From Rhinopithecus roxellana (lineage: Eukaryota; Chordata; Mammalia; Primates; Cercopithecidae): DNA of 64,000 nt. Of this stretch, positions 53,601 through 62,113 are shown one piece after another. The notes beneath the pieces were generated by a model. It was not told the DNA's origin and searched no databases. It was given only the letters and a program-made list of their open reading frames with translations. The DNA lies in contig NC_044557.1 in NCBI RefSeq assembly GCF_007565055.1, positions 76,704,595 to 76,768,594 of the forward strand. The letters are read 5' to 3'. Every line of letters begins with the position of its first letter. Within the stretch, counting starts at the first letter, position 1. The position numbers and the translations under genes were made by a program.

Positions 53601-54854
53601 TTGGTTTAATGATAATATAGAAGGTTGTCTACCACAGGGCAAGAAAAAACTGTGTAAACAAACTTCTAATTGCACAAAAGTCCTAAAAACTGTGAAGAAA
53701 GTTTTAATTCTCCTGAGAGAATGAGAAACTATAATTTTAGAATGGAACACTGATTTCCTTGGCATGTTTAAGTACATCAGCATCAAAATTTTTATACCTT
53801 TACTTTAGAGTGCTAAACTAAATTAGACTAAATAGTCTAGAGTGCTAGACTATTAGAAAATAGAAAATGTAGATAGTAAAGAATTGTCGGGAAAAAAAGT
53901 AGATGTTTTGAAAACAATATGTGAGAAGGAAGGAAAATCAGGCATTTAAACTGAGAATGATGATGGAAGCAATAGATTTTGTTTACTTTGGTCAAGTTGA
54001 CAGTGATGTAGTGATGGGGGAGGGGACAAAATAAAACTGCTTAAAAACACTTTTATCTAGAGGAGTTCATCATTCAAAATCTCTGAATACATCATAGAAA
54101 ATGATATCATTCCTTAGTGTGTTTCTAGACTACAGGGTCACTTACCTTGGTAAACAAAGTGAAATCCCTTAGCTGTTATTGGTCCAACTGAAGTAAATCG
54201 AATTGTGATCTGATTACCTGAACTCAGTGGAAGTGATTCTCCTACTCAACAAAACAAACACTAGATATCATAAATAATTTTCATTCAGTAAACCTAACAA
54301 ATTATATTATAATCTTACACTGTCATTTGAAAATGTCAATCTATGTTCTATCAAATTACTTTAAAATATCCTACCACTACCAATATAGTTTCTTTGGGTT
54401 CAACTTGTATTGCAAGCTTTTTCTCAGAAAGCTTTCATTACATTTTTATACATATTGCCTCATTCTTCAAAGAATTCTTAAATATTTTATATTACATTAA
54501 ACACCAGAGACTAAGTGATTAAATATATTATTTACTTGGTTACAATCCCAGAGAATAGCTGGTTGTATTTTTCTCAACCTTCTGAGTTAATTTTGTTTCT
54601 ATTCTTTACAAAAAAAAAAAGTGACACTATTTTCACTTTATTTCTAATATGGATGACATAAATCTCAACTTTCACTACAATACTAATCAAAGTCAGTCTT
54701 TAATCAGTAACTGATGCATGGCAGTTCTATTAAAGGATACCTGAATGGGATCCTGAGAGGGAAGATAACAGAGAAGATTGCTGAGTTGGCCCATCATACA
54801 CCTCAACAACATCGTGGAGTGATGTCTGGAAAAATACAAACTGGCCAAACACCA
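25823..54854 (-). CDS. CSMD3: CSMD3-like gene, internal six-exon segment (CUB-Sushi-CUB)
   Basis: Six minus-strand exons (54854-54741, 54241-54146, 52526-52323, 36311-36187, 29136-29040, 25927-25823) join without a frame break; every junction is GT-AG and phases match (1,1,1,0,1). The joined 741 nt give a CUB C-terminal half, one full Sushi/CCP domain and one full CUB domain. CSMD proteins are very large single-pass transmembrane proteins with 14 alternating CUB and Sushi domains followed by a Sushi array, mainly expressed in brain; roles in dendrite growth and complement control are reported for the family. CSMD3 is chosen over CSMD1/2 from remembered paralogue residues, such as the WDSLDFYDGGD and NSLAQWNDSLPTC segments. 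Introns between these exons are 499, 1619, 16011, 7050 and 3112 nt. Start codon, signal peptide and membrane segment are outside the window. Confidence 0.9.
25928..27229. other. intron next to the last exon, nothing recognised
   Basis: AT-rich; a short GATA run near 26640-26655. No repeat assigned. Confidence 0.5.
27230..27430 (+). repeat. MIR SINE
   Basis: Pattern GATTAAGAGTTCTAG, CAACCTCAGGCAACTTAATC, CTAGCACTTAGTGATCAACA. Confidence 0.75.
27464..27787 (+). repeat. Old AluJ-type SINE
   Basis: Dimeric Alu with diverged left arm (GATGGGTGTGGTGGCTTATG) and clear right arm (CACTGCACTCCAGCCTGGGC). Confidence 0.85.
27788..28166. other. unassigned AT-rich sequence
   Basis: Nothing recognised. 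Confidence 0.5.
28167..28500 (+). repeat. Alu SINE with imperfect target-site duplication
   Basis: Alu 28182-28482, flanked by ACCTCAATAAAT and ACCTTAATAAAT. Confidence 0.85.
28501..29039. other. intron, nothing recognised
   Basis: AT-rich, no repeat assigned. Confidence 0.5.
29040..29136 (-). CDS. CSMD3: CSMD3-like exon: central part of the second CUB domain
   Basis: A 97-nt exon from the acceptor ATTTCACAG to the donor CAG|GTAAAT, 32 codons plus one base. It encodes VQVVSFATEHNW then DSLDFYDGGD and APRLGSYS, matching the central CUB strands and acidic DFYDG loop that in many CUB domains helps bind calcium (binding here is inferred). It starts in phase 0 and ends in phase 1, so skipping it alone would shift the frame. 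Confidence 0.95.
29137..30619. other. intron, nothing recognised
   Basis: AT-rich; only short T-runs near 29988-30006. Confidence 0.5.
30620..30855 (+). repeat. MIR SINE
   Basis: Pattern GAATCAAAGAGCCTAGGTTT, CTTCCTGCCTCCTTC, GTGCCCAGCATGTAGTAATG and CTCAATAAATCTTAGCT. Confidence 0.75.
30856..31364. other. unassigned sequence
   Basis: Nothing recognised. Confidence 0.45.
31365..31805 (+). repeat. Solo LTR-like repeat (ERVL-MaLR type)
   Basis: Ordered matches to an MLT1-like LTR: GGAAAAGGGTCTTTCAGATG, GAAGACAATGTGACCACAGA, GATTTTGGACTTCTGGCCTC and GGTAATTTGTTACAGCAGCC. Subfamily not assigned. Confidence 0.6.
31987..32288 (-). repeat. AluY-type SINE
   Basis: Full dimer on the minus strand, CpG-rich and little diverged, ending GCACCCGGCC. 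Sense to the host gene. Confidence 0.93.
32289..33319. other. intron, nothing recognised
   Basis: AT-rich; short TG run at about 32966-32985. Confidence 0.5.
33320..34715 (-). repeat. Long L2 LINE fragment
   Basis: Reads as an L2 copy on the minus strand from its 3' end (CCAGGCACTGTGCAGTATAT near 33380) back into ORF2-derived sequence (CAGTAGGCAGTTGGATATAT near 34185, and AGATTGGCTTTATTAGAGTA near 34645). Diverged, with a possible interruption near 34260-34320. Confidence 0.7.
34716..36186. other. intron, mostly unassigned
   Basis: 35440-35930 looks repeat-like by composition but could not be assigned. No other exon seen. Confidence 0.4.
36187..36311 (-). CDS. CSMD3: CSMD3-like exon: N-terminal part of the second CUB domain
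   Basis: A 125-nt exon after the acceptor TTTTTAG and before the donor CAA|GTAAGA. The first two bases complete a Val codon with the G left by the Sushi exon; 41 codons follow and it ends on a codon boundary. The product opens with PCGG, then GTILSPGYPEPY and LNCVWKITVPEG, the standard first third of a CUB domain with its first cysteine pair and the SPGYP turn. It lies between a 16-kb and a 7-kb intron. Confidence 0.95.
36312..36754. other. intron, nothing recognised
   Basis: AT-rich. Confidence 0.5.
36755..37310 (-). repeat. MIR SINE split by an Alu
   Basis: Left part 36755-36923 (GAGCCTACTATATGCTAGGC, GCCCAAGATCACATATTAAG) continues at 37253-37310 (TTTGAATCCTGGCAGTTGGA, CCAGAGTCCATGTCCTTAGG) after the Alu. 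Confidence 0.85.
36924..37252 (+). repeat. AluS-type SINE inserted in the MIR
   Basis: Alu 36934-37242 with A tail; AGATGAAGCT is duplicated at 36924-36933 and 37243-37252. Confidence 0.95.
37470..37670 (+). repeat. MIR SINE (diverged)
   Basis: Pattern GTGTGACTTTGACCTGTTC, GTGGAATGGTAATGCTATTG and AGTTAGAACTCAATAAATCA. Confidence 0.65.
37936..38275 (+). repeat. Young AluY, Old World monkey type
   Basis: Starts GGCCGGGCGCGGTGGCTCAA at 37948; near-intact, with CAAAAAACTAGCCGGGC and CGATCCGGTCACTGCACTCC. A-rich tail; AAAGAAACTC and AAAGAAACCC flank it. A purine-rich run at 37849-37895 precedes it. Confidence 0.92.
38276..38809. other. intron with a TA/T repeat
   Basis: Only the repeat at 38561-38613 was recognised. 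Confidence 0.5.
38561..38613. repeat. TA repeat joined to a T-run
   Basis: 27 bp of TA repeat followed by about 26 T. Confidence 0.95.
38810..39133 (-). repeat. Old AluJ-type SINE with a mid-element insertion
   Basis: Minus-strand Alu. In the linker near 38975-39025 there are two copies of an AGCTAATTT-like motif, lengthening the middle by about 30 bp. Confidence 0.85.
39134..39779. other. possible L2 3' piece and unassigned sequence
   Basis: 39215-39490 has L2-like composition and order (AATGTTACTTCTTCAACCC, GTTTCCCATAGCACCAAATG), low confidence; the rest is unassigned. Confidence 0.4.
39780..40885 (+). repeat. Long L2 LINE fragment
   Basis: Runs from ORF2-derived sequence (TGTCTAATAAGTATCTCAAA near 40003) through AAGATCACATCACTCCACAG and GACTTGGCCCTCTGCTC to the tail GCACTCAATAAATTCTTGAT. 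Confidence 0.8.
40886..41184. other. unassigned sequence
   Basis: Nothing recognised. Confidence 0.5.
41185..41385 (+). repeat. MIR SINE
   Basis: Pattern CAGCCTAGGTTCAAATCAAA, ACCTGTAAAATAGAGATAAT and ATTAAATGAGATAATGCTTA. Confidence 0.8.
41386..42639. other. intron, nothing assigned
   Basis: 41490-41830 is more GC-rich than its neighbours but shows no exon or named repeat. Confidence 0.4.
42640..43010 (-). repeat. L2 LINE fragment
   Basis: Minus-strand L2 pattern: ACACCTGTTGTGTGCCAAGT, GATAGGATGGCCAAGAAAG, GGGGCAGATGTTTTGTGCAG. Confidence 0.6.
43011..43455. other. intron, nothing recognised
   Basis: AT-rich. Confidence 0.5.
44883..45152 (-). repeat. 5'-truncated Alu inside the MaLR element
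   Basis: Alu 44895-45140; CTTGGCTAAACT is perfect at 44883-44894 and 45141-45152, so the truncation happened at insertion. Confidence 0.95.
45238..45535 (-). repeat. AluS-type SINE inside the MaLR element
   Basis: Full dimer starting with a T-run (45238-45261); TGATTCCC and TGATTTCC flank it. Confidence 0.9.
46441..46913. other. intron, nothing recognised
   Basis: No repeat assigned. Confidence 0.5.
46914..47244 (+). repeat. Alu SINE with 14-bp target-site duplication
   Basis: Alu 46928-47230; AAAATTTATAGTCT is perfect on both sides. Confidence 0.95.
47245..49239. other. intron, mostly unassigned
   Basis: A faint minus-strand MIR may lie at 48040-48215 (ATGAACCTATGAAGAAGTTC). Nothing else. 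Confidence 0.4.
49240..49410 (+). repeat. MIR SINE
   Basis: Pattern AATCCTGCCTCCACTCTAAC, GGCTCTGCCACTTTAAAGAG, GACTCAGTTTATTCATCTGT. Confidence 0.75.
49412..49795 (-). repeat. Solo LTR (ERVL-MaLR type)
   Basis: Same LTR pattern as 43456-43803: CAGGCTGCTAAAACAAAATA, CAGCAGATGTAGTGTTCGGT, CTGAGGGTGGAGCCCCCAAG. Confidence 0.7.
49796..50223. other. intron, nothing recognised
   Basis: AT-rich. Confidence 0.5.
50224..50556 (+). repeat. AluS-type SINE with target-site duplication
   Basis: Alu 50234-50546, tail of CAAA units; ACATATCCTG at 50224-50233 and 50547-50556. Confidence 0.95.
50557..50901. other. intron, nothing recognised
   Basis: AT-rich. Confidence 0.5.
50902..51219 (+). repeat. Old AluJ-type SINE
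   Basis: Diverged dimer (GCTGGTCATGGTAGATCACA start), tail of TAAAA units; AATATTATTTT and AATCTTATTTT flank it. Confidence 0.85.
51220..51744. other. intron, nothing recognised
   Basis: AT-rich. Confidence 0.5.
51745..51990 (+). repeat. L1 3' end fragment (old)
   Basis: Decayed L1 3'UTR order: GTGACTATAGTCAATAAA, GAGGAGATGGATATCCCAT, ATATATACACCTGTGTACTC and an A-rich end. Confidence 0.6.
51991..52322. other. intron beside the Sushi exon
   Basis: Nothing recognised apart from the donor site. Confidence 0.5.
52323..52526 (-). CDS. CSMD3: CSMD3-like exon: complete Sushi (CCP) domain
   Basis: A 204-nt exon read from the acceptor CTACACAG to the donor TTG|GTGAGT. It encodes a linker (VPRTSSTQ) and a whole Sushi domain with the four expected cysteines in QCSSVPEP, FECNPGY, IRCETVP and LPTC, plus the conserved Trp in AQWND. 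Sushi domains are about 60-residue extracellular disulphide modules common in complement regulators. The exon begins and ends in phase 1, so a symmetric 68-codon cassette could be skipped without a frameshift. No disabling change is seen. The pattern resembles CSMD1 and CSMD2 but fits CSMD3 best from memory. Confidence 0.95.
52527..54145. other. 1619-nt intron, no repeat assigned
   Basis: Contains a 24-T run at 53184-53207; otherwise AT-rich and apparently unique. Confidence 0.55.
54146..54241 (-). CDS. CSMD3: CSMD3-like exon: C-terminal part of the first CUB domain
   Basis: This 96-nt exon encodes 31 full codons beginning ESLPLSSGNQ and ending GFHFVYQ, the closing beta-strands of a CUB domain (IRFTSVGP then GFxxxY). 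It starts with two bases completing a Gly codon and ends with one base completing the Ala of the next exon. The donor AAG|GTAAGT is strong. The acceptor is unusual: GAG, TAG and GAG follow one another, so three consecutive AG dinucleotides three bases apart could be used; the middle one is used here because it gives the expected Gly. Confidence 0.93.
54242..54740. other. 499-nt intron
   Basis: The shortest intron in the window; no repeat recognised. Ends in a GAG-TAG-GAG acceptor. Confidence 0.7.
54741..54854 (-). CDS. CSMD3: CSMD3-like exon: central part of a CUB domain
   Basis: Reverse-strand reading gives 37 complete codons with the CUB core VVEVYDGP followed by LLSSLSGSHS, flanked by two bases at the start and one at the end. 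The final G joins the GA of the next exon to make the Gly of SHSGESLPLSS, so the 3' edge is firm. The donor reads CAG|GTATCC, which lacks the usual A at +4 and G at +5 and is weak. The 5' edge (GATCAG|TGGTG) was chosen because it gives a 114-nt exon starting in phase 1 and continuing the CUB strand as VVFGQFVFFQT; an AG nearer the FFQT codons is an alternative. The stretch is more GC-rich than its AT-rich surroundings. The preceding CUB exon was not found up to 64000 and is probably outside. Confidence 0.85.
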
Positions 54855-57800
54855 CTGATCAACAGGAACCCGGAGAAGCAAACAAATCACCAACCATCCA
54901 AAAACGAAAACAAAAAACAAAAAAATAGAAAGAGGAGGAGAGAGAGAACAAAGTATTACAATATAATAGTCACTTTTTTTTTCTACCATTAAAAGAGGAT
55001 AGGTGCCAATTGGTTCATATTACTGACACAGTACTTCAGGTCATAAAAGAAGTGACCATGACCTAAAGCAATAAAATTTTAAGACAACAATTCTTAAAAA
55101 TATAAATGAGTATAGCATTTAATTTGGATCAGAAATAATAAGATTGATGATTAATACTTTATAGTAACTACTTTTGGCTTTTCCCAATGGTGGTCTGATT
55201 CTTTTCACTTTGTGACTCTCTTCTCTTTTTCTAATTTTTTTCCTCCTCCTTTAGATGAGATAGACAAACTTTTAATTCAGGGGAGTTTTAAAATTGTCCT
55301 TAAAAATGCTATTCCATTATGAGTAATAATTTCATTAGAAAAAGATTAGCAAGATTCTTTTCAGGTATAGTGTTTAATTTACATTCTAAGTTTTAAATGA
55401 TTCCTAAACATTTATTGTTAATCTTCTGCCAAAATAAAGAAATATTATTTATGATTCCTCAGCAATTGAGATATCATAAAATTTTGCAAAATAATTGCTC
55501 TTCCATGGTAAGTACAGTTCTGAAGTACATACCAATAGAGCTTTATAGATGTGTCTTTTTACTCTATTTTCACTTATCCTTTAATTATATACTAAACTTA
55601 CATGCAGAATTTACCGAAACTAAAACTATAGAGAAAGAACTTGTTTCAAGAACAGAAAGAACAGAAATCAGTTTGCTTTGCGGTTTTTTTTTTTTTTAAA
55701 TACAATCAGTAAGAAAAATTATCCTTAAAATATTGCATTGGTAAAATTGTGGGGTTTAAAAGAGTATAATTTTTAATGAAAATTTAATAATGTAAAAGCA
55801 AGGTCACTTTTATAAATTTGAAATCACATGAATTTAAATTGTTCATTTCATGAGTATATACAAGTATATGTTTCAAATGCTGATTCAAATTGTACACCTC
55901 AAATGAAGGCTATGGACATTCTCTGGTGGTCCTTATACTAATAGGCTAATTCACTTGAAACATGGTTACTTTTGCCTATGAATTCAGTTATACACATAAT
56001 ATTGTAAACAAAGCTATACGTAGTTTTTTGGCCTGTAAAAATAAGCTGGTGATCTCAGTCCAGTTCTTTGTGGAGCAAAAGAAAATGAAAACATTAACAG
56101 ATACAGCGATGTTTCTTTGAACATTTCTGAACATTGCTGTGCTAAAATTTGTCAATAATCCTCCTTAAAATATTTCCTAGAAGTCATGAATACAAATGTA
56201 TGTTTCCACCAAACCAGACACAAGCTGTGAATTATTTTAATGGTTTACAAGTCATACAAAAATTTTGAATTCAGACCCTTTTAAAAGATCCCAAATTTGT
56301 TCCACCAAATCCCAAGCTACTTCCAAAATACTCCAAATATATATAGGAAAGGTTTTCTGTTTTTGCATTTGTTTAGATTAGTGTTTAGATGATCTGTTCT
56401 CAAACATGTCTTAAGAAGGTTCTATTATAAAGCAGATTGCCGCTGCCTTACCAAGTAGCCAAAAAAAAAAAAAAAAAAGATATGTTAGTCTAATCATGAC
56501 AACTTTGTTACATCAAGCACACTGCCCAAAAAGGCTCTTGGAGTATAATTCATTCTTTCAGCTTTTTGGGATATCATTAAGAAAAAAAGTACAATTCAGC
56601 ATCCTTTAACTCTTTCTTTCCATCAGAAAACATGCCCAATTTCCTTGCAAACCACTATATTTACAAACATTTAAAACAACTAAAATACACAGATATCCAA
56701 GAGCTTTTTCTGAGGAAAAAGAAAAAAAAATTTCATCTTTTTTTTTTTTTTGCCTTTAGTCCTCTTCTCAATTATTGTTTCTATACAGATAGACCAGTTT
56801 TGCATTATCTCTAAACTGAATATGTTGAGACTATAACTGTTAATAATGCAGCCATTAACCCCATGTTTTTGTATCATGTTGAGTATAGAAAACTGTAGGG
56901 CATGCTCTTTTAAGTGTTGTTAATAATTTGTGCTTGTAATTTGTTGTAGTTATTAACTCAGTTGGGAGAGTTGAGAAAGCTAGGAGTGGGGGAGTAGAGT
57001 GCTGAATCTTGCCTTATTAAGCAATGGGCGAGCCACTTTTCTTTAAAAGCAATCAATTCTGCATTAATATCAGCAATTGAAACTTTAAATTAAAAGTAGC
57101 TTTCATCAGAAAACAGTTACTCTGAGAGGATATGGAATCACTATAGTAAAGATAAAATTTTAAAGTACACGCATAAGTTATTTTGTAGTATGAACAATGA
57201 AGAACACTCACATAGTGATTTGATTTCTCACACATTATCATATTAATATTGTCTCATTAAACTGATATATTATAATCGTGAACCAAGTACTCCCAGTCAG
57301 AAGTCTTAAGAAGTAAGTGGTGACTCTCAGATCTGCTTCTCCATTCTGTCTGTAAATCTCTTAGTTTATCTAGTTTTTTAAGGTGCAAACAGCAGTAAGT
57401 CTTCTGATTCTAAAATGTTCTGAATAGCCAAAGGTATTTGCCTGGTTGAAAGTGATATAAGGAAAATCTGTAAGAGATTTTAAAGTGGCTCAAAAGATTA
57501 CTGTTTTTTTGTTTTTTGTTTTTTATTTTATTTTTGTAAGCAACTTGTCTAGCAAATTGGGTTACTTGTGTTAAATGGAGACTGTGGTATAATGCAATGG
57601 ATTATTGCCCAGTGAACAGATTTATTTTGCCTGTATGCACCTATTTGTTTGTAAATTCATCTTAACATTCCTGATTATCTATCTATCTTATCCACAGATC
57701 TATCTAATTTATCTATTAACCATCTGTTGTTTGGTTATTTGAATTCTCTTTTGAACCATTGTAACATCTTACTGGGTTTCTCATTCTTTAACTGAAAGTT

Positions 57801-58379
57801 AAACAAAATTTTTAAGTATCCTTTATATTTATATGAGAGTCATAGTTCTGCTCTTTTTAAAAATTCTCTCTAAACACTGACCTGATGCTGGTGCCTCAAT
57901 CCAATGGGTAGAACACTCTTTTATTTCTAGAACTACAATTAACCCCAAGTCTGTGCTGACTGTGTCTTTTGCATGATTAACAAGCTCCGTGGTCTGTTTC
58001 TTTATTTCCAAGCAGAGATACAGAATTCCTTGCATCTCAGCTCCAAGCTTCTTTTCTGTTTTCTTAAGCATATAGATTTCAAAAGCATTTTGCTCTCAAT
58101 ATACAAGAGTAAGCTGTATACACCAAGCTATTTCTTAAGGGAAATGCTACTAATTTTTTTCTTCTTTAAACATAATACATGTTAAAGAAAATGTTTTTAT
58201 CTCTTTTGTTGAAAAATTCAATTTTTATAGTGATATATATACTATAGTAAGCTAGAAAAAGGGAGAATAAGGAAACCAGTAAGATAAAAGCAAACAAATA
58301 AGCCTATGCAAATTATGTAGTTTTTATGCCTGAAATTATATCTAAGCCTATTATATTTTCATACATTGTATTTTAGAAT
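54855..58379. other. intron, nothing recognised
   Basis: AT-rich; no CUB exon found. An 80-codon minus frame at 57829-58071 has no CUB or Sushi signature. Confidence 0.45.
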
Positions 58380-58490
58380 AGAGTTTATTAATTCAACCAG
58401 CATTAGTTGATTTTGTGATGTGCCAGGAACTGGGTTAAATGCTAGTGTTAAGAAAGTGACCAGTACAGACAGGGTCCCTGCTCTTTAACT
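58380..58490 (-). repeat. L2 LINE 3' fragment
   Basis: Pattern TTCAACCAGCATTAGTTGAT, TGCCAGGAACTGGGTTAAAT, CAGGGTCCCTGCTC. Confidence 0.7.
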
Positions 58491-59339
58491 CTATTAATTC
58501 TATTTCTGTTTATTGAAGTAGCAGCTTTTCTTTATTCCACCTATGAAAAGATGTTAGGCTAGCCAATTAATTATAAACCAACAATAGGGCACTTTGGGTA
58601 CATCTTTCCATGAAGAGTATTGCTATACTGATCAATTAAATCCATTCTTTAAAGCAAAGCATCTACTAACCTCTAATGGGTAACATTCGTGGAGTTCTCG
58701 ACACATTTTTAATAAATCTATAACTTAGATTTTTAATAAATCACTTTAAAAGTCTGGAGAAATCACTAAAAGGAAAACCAGTTTAGATCATGTTGCTAGA
58801 ACCTTTATCCCAATTTTAAAGTATTTTCCTAGTTCATTTTCTTCCTCATGAATAAATTCAGAATGAGACAAGGCAGTGTATCTATCTACTCTTTTTTGTA
58901 GACAAAGCAAGGTTTATTTGACATCTAATTTTTGAAGTATCACATCCAAATAAAATTGAGAAGTAATGTTCCATTGACTGAGAAGGTTTGCATAACATAA
59001 ATTTTCATGTAACTGTTTCAGTAAGCCTTTGTTTCCTATTCTCCATCAAACCCTGTCGAATCCTTTTCCCTTTGGTCACATTCATTTAATTCCTGAGACT
59101 TCATCCAATTTGCTTAATTAAGCCATCCCAAATATAACTCAATAAATGATGACAGTGTCTAAGATGGCATAAAGAAACTCTTGAGCATTAGCATAGATAA
59201 GTGGCTAAATTGTCACTACAGACCAACAGTTACCCTGAAAGCATCATTGCGGAAACAGTATAGTGAGTGCCTGGAATATGGCATAATGCACCAAAATGGG
59301 TTAGTGCTTACAGGGGAGGGTCTTTGCTTAGAACATGAA
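58491..59339. other. intron, nothing recognised
   Basis: No repeat assigned. Confidence 0.45.
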
Positions 59340-59846
59340 TAAATAGAACAACAAGAAGTTAAAGCTCCCTTCTCCACTAAACTCTAATCTGCAACATGGT
59401 TGAAACGTTCTACCATTGCTATTATTCTCTCCTTGACCAATGTTTAATCAGGCTCCTCTGAATCCTCTTCCCAACTAGGCCTTGACTATTTCACTTCTGT
59501 GTCTGTCTTTGCATTGTCCAGTTTTAACAAGAATCCTGATGAGCTGGTTTAGCCAAAATCCCTTCTCTCAATGTCTGATTACCCTCTCACCTCCACCATC
59601 CCCCAGGTGACGTCTGATAACCCTGGCTTGCCTTCACCAACAGTCCGTGTTAAGGTGGTTTAGCCAGAATAGCCCTCATCCCTGATGTTTCCTCTTAATA
59701 ATTTTCCATCTACTAACCTCCATCCTGCTTCTGGTATATAAATTTCCACTTTTTCTTGTTATATTTGAAGTTGGCTCAATTTCTCTTTTCTACTGCAAAA
59801 CCCATCAAAGTAATTCCTATGCCTATCCTGACACTTCTGAATAGTC
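59340..59846 (+). repeat. LTR-like sequence, family not assigned
   Basis: Composition and motif order resemble an endogenous-retrovirus LTR: two related GGTTTAGCC blocks (near 59546 and 59660), a GTATATAAATTTCC box near 59734 and a GAAGTTGGCTCAATTTCTC segment. It ends where the MaLR LTR begins. Confidence 0.4.
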
Positions 59847-62113
59847 TGATATAGTTTGGCTGCAACTCCACTCAAATCTCATCTTGAACTGTAATCCCCA
59901 TGTTCCCCTGGATGGTAACTGAATCATGGAGGTGGTTTTCCCTTTGCTGTTCTCATGATAGTGAGTGAGTTATCATGAGGTATGATGGTTTTATAAGCAT
60001 CTGGCATTCCCCCTGCTGGCTCTCACTGTGTCCTGCTGCCACGTGAAGAAGGTGCCTGCTACTTCCATTGCCTTCTGCCATGATTGTAAATTTCCTGAGG
60101 CCTCTTCAGCAATTTAGAACTGTGAGTCAATTAAACCTTTTTCCTTTATAAATTACTTAATCTTGGGTATTTCTACATAGCAGTGTTAGAACAGGCTAAT
60201 ACAGTAAATTGGTACCAAGAGTGGAGTGCTGCTATAAAGATACCTGAAAATGTGGAAGCAACTTTGGAATTAGGTAAGAGGCAGAAGTTGGAAAGCTTTG
60301 AGGGATCAAAAGACAGGGAGATGTGGGAAAGTTTAGAACTCCCTAAAGACTTGTTGACCAAAATGCTGATAGTGATATGGACAATGAAGTCCAGACTGAG
60401 GTTGTCTCAGATGGAGATGAGAAACTTGTTGAGAACTAGAATAAAGGTGATTCTTTCTATGCTTTAGTAAAGAGACTGGTGGCATTTTGCTCCTGTGCTA
60501 GAGATGTGTGGAACTTACTTTGAACTTGAGAGAGATGATTTAGGGTATCTGGCAGAATAAATTTCTAAGTTGCAAAGCATTCAAGAGGAAGCAAAGCATA
60601 AAAATTTGGAGAATTTGCAGTCTGACCATGTGAGGTTAAATATAAAAAACCAATTTCTGGGCAGAAATTCAAGCCAGCTGCAGAAATTTGTATAAGTAAT
60701 GAGGAACCAAATATTAATCCCCAAGACAATAGGGAAATGTCTCCAGAGTATGTCAGAGAACTTCATGGAAGCCCCTCTCATCAAAGGCCTAAAGGTCTAG
60801 GAGGTAAAAATGGTTTCCTGGGCTGGCCCAGGGCTCTCCTGCTCTGTGCAGCCTCAGGACATGGTGCCCTGCACCCAGCTGCTTCAGCTCTAGCTGTGGC
60901 TAAAAGAACCAAGGTACAGCTTGAGCATTGCTTCAAAGGGTGCAAGTCCCAAGCCTTGGCAGCTTCCATATGGTGCTGAGCCTGTTGGTGCACAGAAGTC
61001 AAGAATTGAGGTCTGGGAACCTCTACCTAGATTTCACAGGATGTATGGAAATGTCTGAATGTCCAGGCAGAAGTTTGCTGCAGGGTGGAGCCACCATGAA
61101 GAACCTCTGCTAGGGCACTGTGGAAGGGAAATACAGGATCGGAGCTCCCACACAGAGTACTCACTGGGACACTGCCTAGTGAAGCTATGAGAAGAGGGCC
61201 ACCATCCACCAGATCCAGAATGGTAGATTCACTGACAGCTTGTATTGTGCACCAGGAAAAGTCATAGATGCTCAAAGCCAGTCTGTGAAAGCAGCCAGGA
61301 GGGGGGTTTTACCCTGCAAAGCCACAGGAGCGGAGATGCCTGAGGCTGACAGAGCCCACCTCTTGCATCAGTGTGACCAGGATGTGAGACATGAAGTCAA
61401 AGAAGATCATTTTGGAACTTTAAGGCTTAATGATTGCTCTATTGGATTTTGGACTTGGATAGGGCCTGTAGTCCTTTTGTTTTGGCCAATTTCTCCCATT
61501 TGGAACTGAGATATTTACCAAATGTCTGTACCCCCATTGTAACTAGGAAATAACTAACTTGCTTTTGATTTTATAGGCTCATAGGTAGATGGGACTTGCC
61601 TTGTTTCGGATGAGACTTTGAACTTGGACTTTTGGGTTAATGCTGGAATGAATGAAGACTTTGGAGAACTGTTGGAAAGGCATGATTGTGTTTTGAAATG
61701 CGAGGGCATGAGATTGGAAGGGACCAGGGGTAGAATGATATGATTTGGCTGTGTTCCCACCCAAATTTCATCTCAAATTGTAGTTCCCATAATTTCCATG
61801 TGTACTAGGAGGGACCCAGTGAGAGGTAACTGAATCATGAGGGTGGTTTTCCCATAGCTGTTGTCATGATAATGAGTGAGTTCTTATGAGATATGATAGT
61901 TTTATAAGGGTCTGGCATTTCTTCTGGTGGCTCTCACTTCGTCCTGCCACCCTGTGAAGAAAGTACTTGCTTCTCCTTTGCCTTCTGCCATGATTGTAAG
62001 TTTCCTGAGGCTTCTCCAGTTATTCAGGACTATGAATCAATTAAATCTCTTTCCTTTATAAATTACCCAGTCTTGGATATTTCCTCACAGTAGAGTGAGA
62101 ATGGACTAATACA
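59847..62113 (+). mobile_element. Complete MaLR retroelement (MST/THE1-like), plus strand
   Basis: 5' LTR 59847-60203 and 3' LTR 61736-62113 both start TGATAT(A/G) and end CTAATACA. The internal region (60204-61735) begins GTAAATTGGTACCAAGAGTG and lacks a retroviral polymerase, as in non-autonomous MaLR elements mobilised by ERVL. Open frames inside (60183-60467, 61240-61509) are gag-remnant candidates without intact domains. The LTRs are clearly diverged, so the insertion is old. No clear 5-bp target duplication remains. Confidence 0.85.

Noticed and set aside
54714..54992. Plus-strand 92-codon frame
   Set aside because: It is the complement of a CUB exon; the minus-strand reading has domain signatures and matching splice sites.
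57829..58071. 80-codon minus frame considered as the missing upstream CUB exon
   Set aside because: No Cys pair, no SPGYP turn, no CUB pattern; splice sites do not fit.
60183..60467. 94-codon frame as a host gene
   Set aside because: It begins in the MaLR LTR and runs into the internal region; a retroelement remnant.
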